DNA of 64,000 nt, taken from positions 7,294,501 through 7,358,500 of the forward strand of contig NZ_WBXN01000004.1 of assembly GCF_008973465.1 (NCBI RefSeq). Reading direction: 5' to 3'. A program made the position numbers and the translations under genes. This document shows positions 18,187 to 26,285 of the stretch, one piece after another. The DNA comes from Streptomyces sp. SS1-1 (lineage in GTDB: Bacteria; Actinomycetota; Actinomycetes; Streptomycetales; Streptomycetaceae). Position 1 is the stretch's first letter. The number at the start of each line of letters is the position of its first letter. Under the pieces are notes generated by a model that worked only from the letters and a program-made list of their open reading frames with translations, was not told where the DNA came from and did no database searches.

Positions 18187-19242
18187 ATGGCTGGGAACCG
18201 CCGTCCGACGATCAAGACGGTCGCCGCCCGCGCCGGTGTGGGCCGGACGACGGTGTCCCGCGTCGTGAACGGCTCGGAACTGGTCAGCGCGGAGGCGCGC
18301 TCCCGGGTCCTCGCGGCGATCAAGGAACTCAACTACGTGCCGAACTCCGTCGCCCGGGGTCTGGTGACCAGCCGGACCGACGCGGTGGCGCTCGTCATCC
18401 CCGAGTCCGCGAGCCGGCTCGGCTCCGAGCCCTTCTTCGCCGCCCTGATCAGGGGCGTCAGCCAGGCCCTCGCCGACAGCCGCACCCAGCTACAGCTGAT
18501 GCTCGTCCGAGACCAGGCGGAACGGGAGCAGCTGACCGAGTCGGTGGCGACCCGCCGCGTCGACGGCGTCCTGCTGGTGTCCGTGCACTCCGACGACCCG
18601 CTGCCCGCCATGCTCGAGGAGATGGGCCTGCCCACGGTCCTCGCCGGCCGCCGCGACGCCGACGAGGCCCTGAGCTATGTGCACGCCGACAACACCGGGG
18701 GCGCGATCCAGGCGGTCCGCCACCTCCTCGGCAGTGGCCGGAAACGGGTGGCCACGATCGCCGGTCCACTGGACATGGACGTCGGCCGCAGCCGCCTGGA
18801 GGGCTGGCGGACGGCACACGAGGAGGCCGGGGTGCCCGCACGTCAGGACCTGGTCGAGGTGGGCGACTTCAGCTGGGAGAGCGGTTCCCGGGCGATGCGT
18901 TCGCTTCTTGAACGGGCCCCCGATCTGGACGCCGTCTTCGCCGCCTCCGACCTCATGGCGATCGGCGCCCTGGAGGAACTGCGCCGCCAGAAGCGGAGGG
19001 TGCCGGACGACGTGGCGGTCGTCGGCTTCGAGGACTCCCCGCACGCCCGCTGGACCAACCCGCCGCTGACCACGGTCCGCCAGCCCGTCGAGGAACTGGG
19101 CAGCGCGATGGTCCGCATCCTCTCCGAGATCACCGAACCGGGCGCCGCGCGGCAGCAGTTGATGCTTCCGACGGAACTGGTCGTGCGGGAGTCCTCCGGG
19201 GGGTCGTCGGAAGAGGAACCGGACGGCGACGAGGGGCGGTGA
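18187..19242 (+). CDS. LacI-family repressor divergent from the beta-glucoside operon (CebR-like)
   Basis: 351 residues: HTH TIKTVAARAGVGRTTVSRVVNGSE at the N-terminus, hinge NYVPNSVARGL, then a sugar-sensing domain ending in DVAVVGFEDSPHARWTNPPLTTVRQP, typical of LacI proteins. It is divergent from the binding-protein gene, with paired palindromes between them, so it is the likely local repressor. The start is uncertain: the ATG at 18187 has GGGAGGGG upstream, and an in-frame ATG at 18169 has AGGAGG 9 nt upstream and would add six residues. Family certain; ligand (cellobiose or another beta-glucoside) inferred. Confidence 0.9.
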   Translation: MAGNRRPTIKTVAARAGVGRTTVSRVVNGSELVSAEARSRVLAAIKELNYVPNSVARGLVTSRTDAVALVIPESASRLGSEPFFAALIRGVSQALADSRTQLQLMLVRDQAEREQLTESVATRRVDGVLLVSVHSDDPLPAMLEEMGLPTVLAGRRDADEALSYVHADNTGGAIQAVRHLLGSGRKRVATIAGPLDMDVGRSRLEGWRTAHEEAGVPARQDLVEVGDFSWESGSRAMRSLLERAPDLDAVFAASDLMAIGALEELRRQKRRVPDDVAVVGFEDSPHARWTNPPLTTVRQPVEELGSAMVRILSEITEPGAARQQLMLPTELVVRESSGGSSEEEPDGDEGR

Positions 19243-19316
19243 CGGCTTGGCGCCGGCTCCCGCGGCCTGGGGCGTGTCCGCACAGTGTCAGGCCGGCGTC
19301 AGGAGGGATGGCGGGC

Positions 19317-20024
19317 TCAGGGCTGCCCGACTGGAGTCGTCGGTCTTGTCGTACCCGGTAGCGATCGCGCGCCAGTGCCGCCGGGCCACTCGAGCGATTC
19401 CGGGGCCAGGCGCAGCTTTTGCCGGCACGAGGCGATGCGGCTCAGTGCCCATGCCCTGACGGCGTCCCTGTCTCGCCCCATGGCCACCAGGTCTCGCGCG
19501 GTCCGCTGTGCGTCCTCCATCCAAGGGGCGATGGGCTCCTCGTCGAGAACTGCGGCGAACCGCTGCCGCGCGAGTGAGACATCGCCGACGAGCGCCGCCG
19601 CGACCCCGGCGTTCCATGGTTCCCAGAACCACCCGCGTCTGACCGGCCGAGCAGCCAAGTGGCTCGCCACCGACGCGAGGTCGGGGAACTGTGCTCGGAG
19701 CGTCCGGACGTAGGCGTGCGCACGGAGCGCGAGCGCTTCCGCCACCGGCGAGAACTGCTCCTCACTGCGATAGTCCTCGCTTCCGCTGAGGCGCTCGCCG
19801 ACGTTGAACGCGAAGTGATCGAAGTCCTGCCACAACCACATGGCTCCGACCTGCAAGCCGCTGCCCTGGCTCCACCTGGGCGAAGGGAACTCGACAAGCC
19901 CCAGCCACCAACCGTGATCGTCCAGCCAAAGGCGGGACCGGCCGCGCTGACGGAGGCCGAGGGGGCGTAGTCGGGTCCTGGCGGCCTCAGCCACCAGCCG
20001 CGACGCAGAAGAAGCGGGAGCCAT
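19317..20024 (-). CDS. Hypothetical protein, DUF4304-like N-terminal half
   Basis: 235 residues, soluble. The first 120 or so residues (LRPLGLRQRGRSRLWLDDHGWWL; VGAMWLWQDFDHFAFNVGERL) resemble the DUF4304 type of small uncharacterised domains, rich in Trp and beta structure. The C-terminal part (VSLARQRFAAVLDEEPIAPWMEDAQRTARDL) looks like a short helical repeat region. The ATG at 20024 has GGAGGAG 9 nt upstream. The IS5-family element begins only about 70 bp before the start, so the native promoter may be separated from the gene. Function unknown. Confidence 0.7.
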   Translation of the reverse strand: MAPASSASRLVAEAARTRLRPLGLRQRGRSRLWLDDHGWWLGLVEFPSPRWSQGSGLQVGAMWLWQDFDHFAFNVGERLSGSEDYRSEEQFSPVAEALALRAHAYVRTLRAQFPDLASVASHLAARPVRRGWFWEPWNAGVAAALVGDVSLARQRFAAVLDEEPIAPWMEDAQRTARDLVAMGRDRDAVRAWALSRIASCRQKLRLAPESLEWPGGTGARSLPGTTRPTTPVGQP

Positions 20025-20149
20025 GACGGCATTCTCCTCCAGCACCGTCTCGGCCCACGGGCGCCTGATCCCCCACGTGTGACGACAGCACCTAGGCCGT
20101 GTTTTAGAAGTGGGCTTCGCCCCTTGCCCTGTGCCGTGATGATCGCGGT

Positions 20150-21019
20150 GTGGGGCGAGGGGATCTTTCTGACGGGCAGTGGGCCGTGCTGGAGCCGCTG
20201 TTGCCGGTCGCGGTGCTGGGGCGGCCATCGTTGGGTCGGCGGAGGCTGATCGACGGGATCCGTTGGCGGGTGCGGACCGGTGCTCCGTGGCGGGATCTGC
20301 CGTCGAGGTACGGGCCGTGGCAGACCGTCTACGGGCTCTTTCGCCGCTGGCAACGTGACGGCACCTGGCCCGAACTGCTGACCCGGCTGCAGGCCCGGGC
20401 GGATGCGGACGGGCTGATCACGTGGGAGGTCAACGTGGACTCCACGATCTGCCGAGCCCATCAACACGCCGCAGGCGCCCGCCGTGACGGACAGGCCCAG
20501 AAGGAACCGCCGGGCGGAATCCGCACCGAGCCCGACGACCACGGCCTGGGCCGGTCACGGGGAGGCTTCACCACCAAGATCCATCTGGCCTGCGAGCAAG
20601 GCCAACGGCCGCTGTCGTTGCTGGTCACCGCAGGTCAGCGTGGTGACAGTCCTCAGTTCGCCGCCGTCCTGGAAGGCATCCGGGTGCCCCGCACCGGACC
20701 GGGCCGTCCTCGTGTCCGGCCGCTGCGGGTACGGGGCGACAAGGCGTACTCCTCCCGCGCCAACCGGGCCTACCTTCGAAAGCGCGGAATCCGCTGCACG
20801 ATCCCGGAGCCCGCCGACCAGGCCGCCAACCGCAGACGGCGCGGCAAAGCCGGCGGGCGGCCTCCAGCGTTCGACCGCGAGGACTACAAGGCCCGGCACG
20901 CGGTCGAGTGCGGAATCAACCGGCTCAAGCGCAACCGCGCGGTCGCCACCAGGTTCGACAAACTCGCCGTCCGCTTCGAAGCCACCGTTCTGATCGCCGC
21001 CATCGGCGAATGGTTATGA
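20150..21019 (+). CDS. IS5-family transposase, intact DDE enzyme
   Basis: 289 residues in one frame. An N-terminal DUF4096-type helical domain ([32 protein letters not shown]) precedes an RNase H-fold catalytic core with Asp97 ([14 protein letters not shown]), Asp197 ([20 protein letters not shown]) and Glu253 ([21 protein letters not shown]). All catalytic residues are present, so activity is possible. GTG start. The last sense codon is TTA, the rare leucine codon decoded by bldA tRNA in Streptomyces. It moves the element delimited by the 14-bp repeats. Confidence 0.93.
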   Translation: MGRGDLSDGQWAVLEPLLPVAVLGRPSLGRRRLIDGIRWRVRTGAPWRDLPSRYGPWQTVYGLFRRWQRDGTWPELLTRLQARADADGLITWEVNVDSTICRAHQHAAGARRDGQAQKEPPGGIRTEPDDHGLGRSRGGFTTKIHLACEQGQRPLSLLVTAGQRGDSPQFAAVLEGIRVPRTGPGRPRVRPLRVRGDKAYSSRANRAYLRKRGIRCTIPEPADQAANRRRRGKAGGRPPAFDREDYKARHAVECGINRLKRNRAVATRFDKLAVRFEATVLIAAIGEWL

Positions 21020-21090
21020 CCGGCCTGAACTGTCGGTGCCACGTGCCATGCTGACCGCGACCAGGTGCTCAGGGTGAGGGAGAGGCAACG

Positions 21091-21420
21091 ATGGGGGCTC
21101 AGTACTACGGCGCCGACAGCGAGAACGGTGACCGCATCGACGACCCCTCTGAAGACGCGCTGTTCATGATGATCAGCGACCTCAACGACTCCGACAACAC
21201 GTTCGTGGTCGTCCAGCCGGACGAGGACGATCCTGTCTGGTTCGCCTCCGTGGCCGTCGTCGGTGAAGGCGGTTACGAGATCGTCCGCCGTGACACCTCC
21301 CGCAACGAGCACGAGGTCACCACGGCCACGAGTGTCAACGGCATCGCCCGCGACCTCACCATCTGGATGGCCGCCCGCGACTTCCCCGGACGGCCCACCA
21401 AGCAGGTCAGCGAGTTCTAA
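21091..21420 (+). CDS. IS passenger protein, Imm1-like (109 aa)
   Basis: An acidic 109-residue soluble protein encoded 71 bp after the transposase and inside the IS; its TAA stop overlaps the right terminal repeat. GGGAGAGG precedes the ATG. The pattern of a short N-terminal helix (EDALFMMISDLND), a beta strand (NTFVVVQPDEDDPVWFASV), a Tyr/Arg strand (GYEIVRRDTSRNEHEV) and a C-terminal helix (SVNGIARDLTIWMAARDF) recalls Imm1-family immunity proteins of polymorphic toxin systems, but I cannot confirm that by alignment. No transposition function is recognisable. It may simply be cargo that travels with the element. Confidence 0.6.
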   Translation: MGAQYYGADSENGDRIDDPSEDALFMMISDLNDSDNTFVVVQPDEDDPVWFASVAVVGEGGYEIVRRDTSRNEHEVTTATSVNGIARDLTIWMAARDFPGRPTKQVSEF

Positions 21421-21428
21421 AACACGCC

Positions 21429-21998
21429 CTAGGCGCCCCGCGTCCGCGAACGCCGCTCGGCGCGGCGGCGGAGGGTCAGGGGGAGGATGTACCAGCAGAG
21501 GGCGAACCACAGCATGACGCCGGTCGCGAGGATCTCCGCCAGGACGCCCGGTACGACGAAGCGGAGGATCAGCAGGAGCGTGCAGCCGATGGTGAGCGCC
21601 AGCAGGACGATGCCGCACATCATCAGCCGCCCCGCCGCCTCCACCACCTCGTCCTTCATGCGCTGACCGGACAGGAAGCGGTGGATCGACACGGGCGCTA
21701 TGAGCGACCCGGTGGCCGACGCGCCGAGCACCACCGTGGTGACGTAGATGCCCCGGTCCAGCGTCCCCAGCTCCCGGAACAGCGGGGTGAACGCCACGCT
21801 GAGCAGGAAGCCGAAGAGGATCTGCACCCCGGTCTGGGCGACGCGCGTCTCCTGAAGGACCTCGTTCCAGCGCCGGTTGACCCGCTCACGCGCCGTCTCC
21901 GCCACCTCGGCGTCCGGCGTCGCGCGTGAACTGTCGTGCCGGCAGCCGCAGGAGGCGTCGGTGGCGTCGTGCTCGGCGGACTGCTCTGTCAACGTCAT
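21429..21998 (-). CDS. DUF6328 family membrane protein
   Basis: 189 residues. A hydrophilic N-terminus of about 45 residues with a Cys-x-Cys pair is followed by a conserved stretch (NRRWNEVLQETRVAQTGVQI) and four predicted transmembrane helices (about 58-76, 85-105, 128-150 and 152-175), ending in a basic tail. This matches DUF6328, an uncharacterised actinobacterial membrane family. The TAG stop lies inside the CTAG target duplication of the neighbouring IS, so insertion happened at the very end of the gene and left it intact. Function unknown. Confidence 0.75.
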   Translation of the reverse strand: MTLTEQSAEHDATDASCGCRHDSSRATPDAEVAETARERVNRRWNEVLQETRVAQTGVQILFGFLLSVAFTPLFRELGTLDRGIYVTTVVLGASATGSLIAPVSIHRFLSGQRMKDEVVEAAGRLMMCGIVLLALTIGCTLLLILRFVVPGVLAEILATGVMLWFALCWYILPLTLRRRAERRSRTRGA

Positions 21999-22172
21999 GC
22001 GCTTCCTCCCCGGGTCGGAGAGACCGTTTGCCCCGTTCGCGCCCCCTCATGCTCCGGCACAGGGTTGTCGTCATGGCCGACGCCGACCGCGGGCTCCCCG
22101 GAACCCGACGTGAGGTGCCCCCCGGCCCGCTAGCCTCGGCTCTCACCGAGCCGGTACGACCAGGAGGCCCGC

Positions 22173-22430
22173 ATGGCCGAACAGCCCCTCAGAGCGCACT
22201 TCGTGGCCGACCCGATCAAACTTCCCGACGGCCGGCGGATCCGGGTCAGCGCCTATCCCGACGGCAGCATCCGATTCAGCGTCGACGGACTGCCGTACGT
22301 CCTCACCGAGGCGTATCTCAGCGGGAACCCGGAGACCGACAAGGCGATCGTGAAGCTCTCGCCCGGCCGGCAGGGCAGCGCGGCGGCGTACAACTACGTC
22401 GAGGAACTCGCCAAGCGGAACCACGCCTAG
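22173..22430 (+). CDS. Small conserved hypothetical protein (85 aa)
   Basis: 85 residues, soluble and beta-rich, with LPDGRRIRVSAYPDGSIRFSVDG suggesting a small antiparallel sheet and a C-terminal helix (AAYNYVEELAKRNHA). AGGAGG precedes the ATG at good spacing, and codon use is typical of a real gene. Short proteins of this kind occur in streptomycetes without assigned function. It is convergent with the sirtuin gene, 16 bp away. Confidence 0.65.
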   Translation: MAEQPLRAHFVADPIKLPDGRRIRVSAYPDGSIRFSVDGLPYVLTEAYLSGNPETDKAIVKLSPGRQGSAAAYNYVEELAKRNHA

Positions 22431-22446
22431 ACGCAGGAAGCCTGCC

Positions 22447-23331
22447 TCAGACCACCTGGACGTCCAGCTGCTCGGCCACGGACGTCAGCGTCGGTCCCAG
22501 GGACAGGGCCACGCGCGCGACCGCGTGACGGTCGCCCCGGGTCGGGTCCCGGTTGATGATCAGGACCGGCTTGCCCGCCTCGGCTGCCTGCCGTACGAAC
22601 CGCAGCCCGGACATCACCGTCAGCGAGGAGCCCAGGACCAGAAGCGACGCCGCCTCGTCGACCAGGGTGCGGCAGCGCTCGACCCGCGCCGGCGGCACGT
22701 TCTCGCCGAAGAACACGACGTCCGGCTTGAGGATGCCGCCGCAGCGAATGCAGGGCAGGACCTGGAAGTCCTGGACCTGCTCGTCGGTGAGGTCGGCGTC
22801 ACCGTCCGGGTTGATCGTGGCGGCCACCGGGTCGAAGCCCGCGTTGGCCTCCTCGAGCCGGCGGGCGAGTTCGGCGCGCGGGCTGTACGTCCCGCAGGAC
22901 AGGCAGACCACCCGCTGGAGGCCGCCGTGCAGCTCCACGACGTCCGGGCTGCCCGCGGCCTGGTGCAGACCGTCGACGTTCTGGGTGATCACGCCCCTCA
23001 GCAGGCCGTGCCGCCCGAACGCGGCCACCGCCCGGTGACCGGCGTTGGGCTGGGCCCGCCCGAAGGTGCGCCAGCCGAGGTGGCTGCGGGCCCAGTACCG
23101 TCGCCGCGCCGGGGCGCTGGACGTGAACTCCTGGTACGTCATCGGGGTGTGCCGGCTGAGGCTGCCGCCCTCGCCCCGGTAGTCGGGGATGCCCGACTCG
23201 GTGGAGATGCCCGCGCCGCTGAGCACCAGCACCCCGCCCGTGTCCAGGGCGTCGACGACCGGACCGAGGTCCGTGGTACCGGCCGGCCAGTCCTCGGCCG
23301 GCGTCCAGACGAGAGTGGGGCGCATCCGCAT
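22447..23331 (-). CDS. SIR2-family NAD-dependent protein deacetylase
   Basis: 294 residues. Sirtuin motifs in order: GAGISTESGIPDYRG (NAD binding, 39-53), QNVDGLH (117-123), catalytic His135 in ELHGG, zinc cysteines C143/C146 and C194/C197 (CLSCGT, CIRCGG), and VLGSSLTVMSGLRFV near 235. It removes acyl groups from lysines using NAD and releases nicotinamide, in the cytosol. The ATG at 23331 has no strong ribosome site; a second ATG lies two codons later. It is the last of three same-strand genes (regulator, unknown, sirtuin) that may be co-transcribed. Confidence 0.92.
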   Translation of the reverse strand: MRMRPTLVWTPAEDWPAGTTDLGPVVDALDTGGVLVLSGAGISTESGIPDYRGEGGSLSRHTPMTYQEFTSSAPARRRYWARSHLGWRTFGRAQPNAGHRAVAAFGRHGLLRGVITQNVDGLHQAAGSPDVVELHGGLQRVVCLSCGTYSPRAELARRLEEANAGFDPVAATINPDGDADLTDEQVQDFQVLPCIRCGGILKPDVVFFGENVPPARVERCRTLVDEAASLLVLGSSLTVMSGLRFVRQAAEAGKPVLIINRDPTRGDRHAVARVALSLGPTLTSVAEQLDVQVV

Positions 23332-23357
23332 GCCGCAAGGGTACGCAGCGGCGCCGA

Positions 23358-23828
23358 TTACCGGTCCGTGCCCCAGCGCCACACGAGCTCCCCGCCCTCC
23401 GGGACGGCCGCCCAGCGCGCGGCGGCGGCGTCCAGCCGCGGCCCGGTCCTGGCCAGCTGGTCCGTGCCGAGCGGGGCGGGGCCGACCCCGCGGCCGTCCG
23501 TCGGCAGTCCGCGCCAGACCCGGTAGGCCCAGTTCACGCGCAGCTCGGCGGCCATGACGGCGTCGCCGTCGCGGCGCAGCACCTTCAGCCCCGAGCGCCG
23601 GTGCCGGCCGGGGGAGACGAGCAGGAACCCCTGGAAGGTCGCGCCGCGGGCCGTGGCACCCCAGAAGCCGTCCTCGATCCCGAGGGCGGTCTCCACGACG
23701 GCGTGCACCAGGTCGTGCGGCATGCTCGGGCCCACCGGCTGGGCGGGCAGCCGGACGTCCGGTCCCCTGCGGTCGCGGACGACGATCTCGTGCTGGTTCT
23801 CCGGCAGCTTCCGGAACGACATCTCCAT
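23358..23828 (-). CDS. Conserved hypothetical protein between regulator and sirtuin
   Basis: About 156 residues, soluble, not recognised. It has a conserved-looking opening MEMSFRKLPENQHEIVV and a central segment HDLVHAVVETALGIEDGFWG followed by a GATFQGFLLV strand. The start is ambiguous: the ATG at 23828 or a GTG at 23876 (16 residues longer); neither has a clear ribosome site. It lies 26 bp upstream of the sirtuin gene on the same strand. No catalytic motif stands out. Confidence 0.6.
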   Translation of the reverse strand: MEMSFRKLPENQHEIVVRDRRGPDVRLPAQPVGPSMPHDLVHAVVETALGIEDGFWGATARGATFQGFLLVSPGRHRRSGLKVLRRDGDAVMAAELRVNWAYRVWRGLPTDGRGVGPAPLGTDQLARTGPRLDAAAARWAAVPEGGELVWRWGTDR

Positions 23829-23889
23829 CACCGCGAACGGTAGGCCGAGGCCGGGCCGCCGCCAACCGGTTTTCACCGGTCCCGGCGGG

Positions 23890-24786
23890 TCAGGACTCCG
23901 GCGTGTCCGGCGCGTGGTGCGGACGCTCCGGCCGGGCGTCCGGCGCCTCGGCCAGCGTCCAGCTGGCCAGCAGGTCCAGTGCCCGCTTCGACGCCGACCC
24001 GGCCTCCGCCGTGTAGACGAACAGGGTCGTGTCCGGGTCGCCGGGCAGCGTCAGCGTCTCGTAGTCGACGGTGAGGTCGCCGACGAGAGGATGGCGGAGC
24101 CGTTTGGAGCCGTACGTGCGCTGGTGGACGCGGTGCTGCTCCCACCACGCGTCGAAGGCGCGGCTGCGGGCGCGCAGGTCCTCGACGAGCGCGAGCGTCG
24201 CCGGGTCGTCGGGTGCCCGTCCGACCTCGAAGCGGAGGCTCTCCACCGCCGCCCGCGCCTGGTCCTCCCAGTCCATGAACAGGGAGCGGGCGTCGTCGTC
24301 CAGGAACATCCAGCGCGCGTAGTTGCGCTCCCGGGGCGGCCGTCGGTCGAAGTCGCCGAACAGCGCCTTGGCCATGCGGTTGGCGGCGAGGATGTCGGTC
24401 CGGCGGCCCAGGACCAGCGCGGGCTCGCCGTCGAGGGCGTCCAGCAGCTGGTACACGCCCGGACGCACCCGCTGCACGGGACGCGGGTGCCGGGAGGGCG
24501 CCGCACCGCCGCCGATGAGGTCGTGCAGATGGGCGCGGCCCGTCTCGTCGAGGCCGAGGGCCCGGCCCAGCGCCTCGACCACCGAGGGGGAGGGGGTGAT
24601 GGGCCGGCCCTGTTCAAGACGCGTGTAGTAGTCGGTCGACACCCCGGCGAGGAAGGCGACCTCCTCGCGGCGCAGACCCGGCACACGGCGTACCCGTCCG
24701 TCCGCGGGAAGCCCGGCGCGGGCGGGGTCGCCCTGACTCCGGGCCCGCCGCAGGAAGTCGGCGAGTTCCTTGTTCGTCTTGGCCAC
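23890..24786 (-). CDS. Helix-turn-helix regulator with MmyB-like ligand domain
   Basis: 298 residues. An XRE-type HTH (LRREEVAFLAGVSTDYYTRLEQGR, about 38-62) is followed by the MmyB-like domain (VLGRRTDILAANRMAKALFGDF; NYARWMFLDDDARSLF; DYETLTLPGDPDTTLFVYTAEAGS) thought to bind a small hydrophobic ligand. The gene is divergent from a short-chain dehydrogenase 182 bp away, the usual partner of this class. It probably controls that dehydrogenase and itself. Family certain, ligand unknown. Confidence 0.9.
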   Translation of the reverse strand: MAKTNKELADFLRRARSQGDPARAGLPADGRVRRVPGLRREEVAFLAGVSTDYYTRLEQGRPITPSPSVVEALGRALGLDETGRAHLHDLIGGGAAPSRHPRPVQRVRPGVYQLLDALDGEPALVLGRRTDILAANRMAKALFGDFDRRPPRERNYARWMFLDDDARSLFMDWEDQARAAVESLRFEVGRAPDDPATLALVEDLRARSRAFDAWWEQHRVHQRTYGSKRLRHPLVGDLTVDYETLTLPGDPDTTLFVYTAEAGSASKRALDLLASWTLAEAPDARPERPHHAPDTPES

Positions 24787-24967
24787 GGCACCAGTGTCGC
24801 CGAAACCGGCGGTGCGGGACTGGGTCTGCGCGTCCTAGGTGGCCGCGTCCCCGGTCGCGCAGGGCGGGATATGCGCCCCCACGGCCGGGTCCGCCGCCCC
24901 AGTCTGGAGACATGCCGAACTCCCCGGGGAAAGGCCCCGGGGCGGCCCGCCCCCCAGGAGGACGATC

Positions 24968-25831
24968 ATGACTTTTCCGACCGACCGACCCGCGACCTGG
25001 TTCGTGACCGGCACCTCCCGCGGCCTGGGACTGGAGCTGGTCCGGCAGCTCCTGCGGCGCGGCGACGGTGTAGCGGCGACCACCCGGTCGTCCGAGCGGC
25101 TGCCGGCCGCGCTCGGCGACGACGTCGACACCGCGCGTCTGCTCCCGCTGACCGTCGACCTGCGGGACGAGGAGCAGGTCGCGCGGGCCGTGCGCCGGAC
25201 CACCGAGCGCTTCGGCGGCCTGGACGTGGTCGTCAACAACGCCGGGTACGGCTACCTGGGCGCGGTCGAGGAGACCACCGGCCAGGACGTCCGGGACATG
25301 CTCGACGTCCAGGTCGCCGGCGTCTGGAACGTGCTCCGCGCCACGCTGCCCGTCCTGCGGGAACAGCGCGCGGGCCACATCGTGAACGTGTCCTCGGTCC
25401 TGGGGCTGACCGCCGTGCCCGGCTGGGCGCTGTACTGCGCCGGAAAGTTCGCCCTGGAGGGCCTGAGCGAGGCGCTGGCCGCCGAGGCCGCGGACTTCGG
25501 GATCGACGTGACGATCGTCGAACCGGGGTACTTCCGCACGGACTTCCTCACCCGGGACTCCCTCGCGCTGCCCGCCGCCACGACCGAGCACTACCCGGCC
25601 CTGCGGGAGATGGTCGAATCCCACCTCGCGCTCCAGGGCTCCCAGCTCGGCGACCCGGTCAAGGGGGCGGCCGCCGTCATCGACCGTGTGGTCGCCGGTC
25701 AGGGACCGCTGCGCCTGCTGCTGGGCTCGGACGCGCACGGCTACGCCACCGCCAAGGTGCGGGCGCTCCAGGCCGACCTGGACGCCAACGCGGCCACCGC
25801 GCCCGCGACGGACTTCCCCGCCGCCGCGTAG
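24968..25831 (+). CDS. Short-chain dehydrogenase/reductase (classical SDR)
   Basis: 287 residues. NAD(P)-binding TGTSRGLG near residue 15, NNAG near 89, catalytic Ser in VSSVLG, then Tyr156 and Lys160 (ALYCAGKFALEG), and PGYFRTDFL after strand six. A cytosolic oxidoreductase acting on an unknown alcohol/ketone. The ATG at 24968 has AGGAGG 7 nt upstream. It is divergently transcribed from the MmyB-type regulator, which is probably its repressor. Confidence 0.92.
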   Translation: MTFPTDRPATWFVTGTSRGLGLELVRQLLRRGDGVAATTRSSERLPAALGDDVDTARLLPLTVDLRDEEQVARAVRRTTERFGGLDVVVNNAGYGYLGAVEETTGQDVRDMLDVQVAGVWNVLRATLPVLREQRAGHIVNVSSVLGLTAVPGWALYCAGKFALEGLSEALAAEAADFGIDVTIVEPGYFRTDFLTRDSLALPAATTEHYPALREMVESHLALQGSQLGDPVKGAAAVIDRVVAGQGPLRLLLGSDAHGYATAKVRALQADLDANAATAPATDFPAAA

Positions 25832-25971
25832 CGCGACGCCGGAACCGTCGGCCGCCGCGAGCGCCCCGGCCGGGCCCGTCCACGGTGCGCCCAAGAGGCA
25901 CGGATCGTGCTGCTGGTGCTGTGCGCGCCGCCGCACGGAGGCGCGCCGCGACCCCCTGACGTGCCCGGTGC

Positions 25972-26247
25972 CTACGGTGCGGTGCGGAAGCGGAAGGCGC
26001 CCTCCGCGCCGCCGAGCGTGAGCCAGGTGTCCTGCTCGTGCCGGACCAGGCGCAGCGCCACCCGGTCGCAGCCGGCGCACCGCGCGGTCAGGCCGGGGTC
26101 CGGCCCGTACACGTGCAGCTCGGCCAGCGGGCCGGTCGAGCCGCAGTCCGGGCATCGCCACCAGGCCCGGGTCATGTCGACGGCGAAGATGTCCGACAGC
26201 GGCCCGGCCAGGCTGTTGCCGTCGACGTGCGGGGAGACCTCGGTCAT
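25972..26247 (-). CDS. DUF6510 zinc-ribbon protein
   Basis: 91 residues. Two CxxC pairs (CPDCGSTG near 32 and CAGCDR near 57) form a likely zinc ribbon; the surrounding pattern (DGNSLAGPLSDIFAVDMT) matches DUF6510. It is the third gene of a same-strand set with a flavin reductase-like protein 39 bp upstream and a molybdenum-cofactor oxidoreductase before that. It could be an electron-transfer or assembly partner, but this is inference. Confidence 0.75.
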   Translation of the reverse strand: MTEVSPHVDGNSLAGPLSDIFAVDMTRAWWRCPDCGSTGPLAELHVYGPDPGLTARCAGCDRVALRLVRHEQDTWLTLGGAEGAFRFRTAP

Positions 26248-26285
26248 CGGTTACCTCCAGGCGCGGGCGGCCGGGGGAGCGGGGC

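Larger units (their letters stand above)
20096..21428. mobile_element. Intact IS5-family insertion sequence with passenger gene
   Basis: Terminal repeats GCCGTGTTTTAGAA (20096-20109) and, inverted, GGCGTGTTTTAGAA (21415-21428) match at 13 of 14 positions and are flanked by CTAG on each side (20092-20095, 21429-21432), a target duplication of the IS5 type. The 1333-bp element is about 400 bp longer than usual for a one-ORF member. The extra length is a second ORF in the same orientation whose stop codon lies inside the right terminal repeat. Confidence 0.88.
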
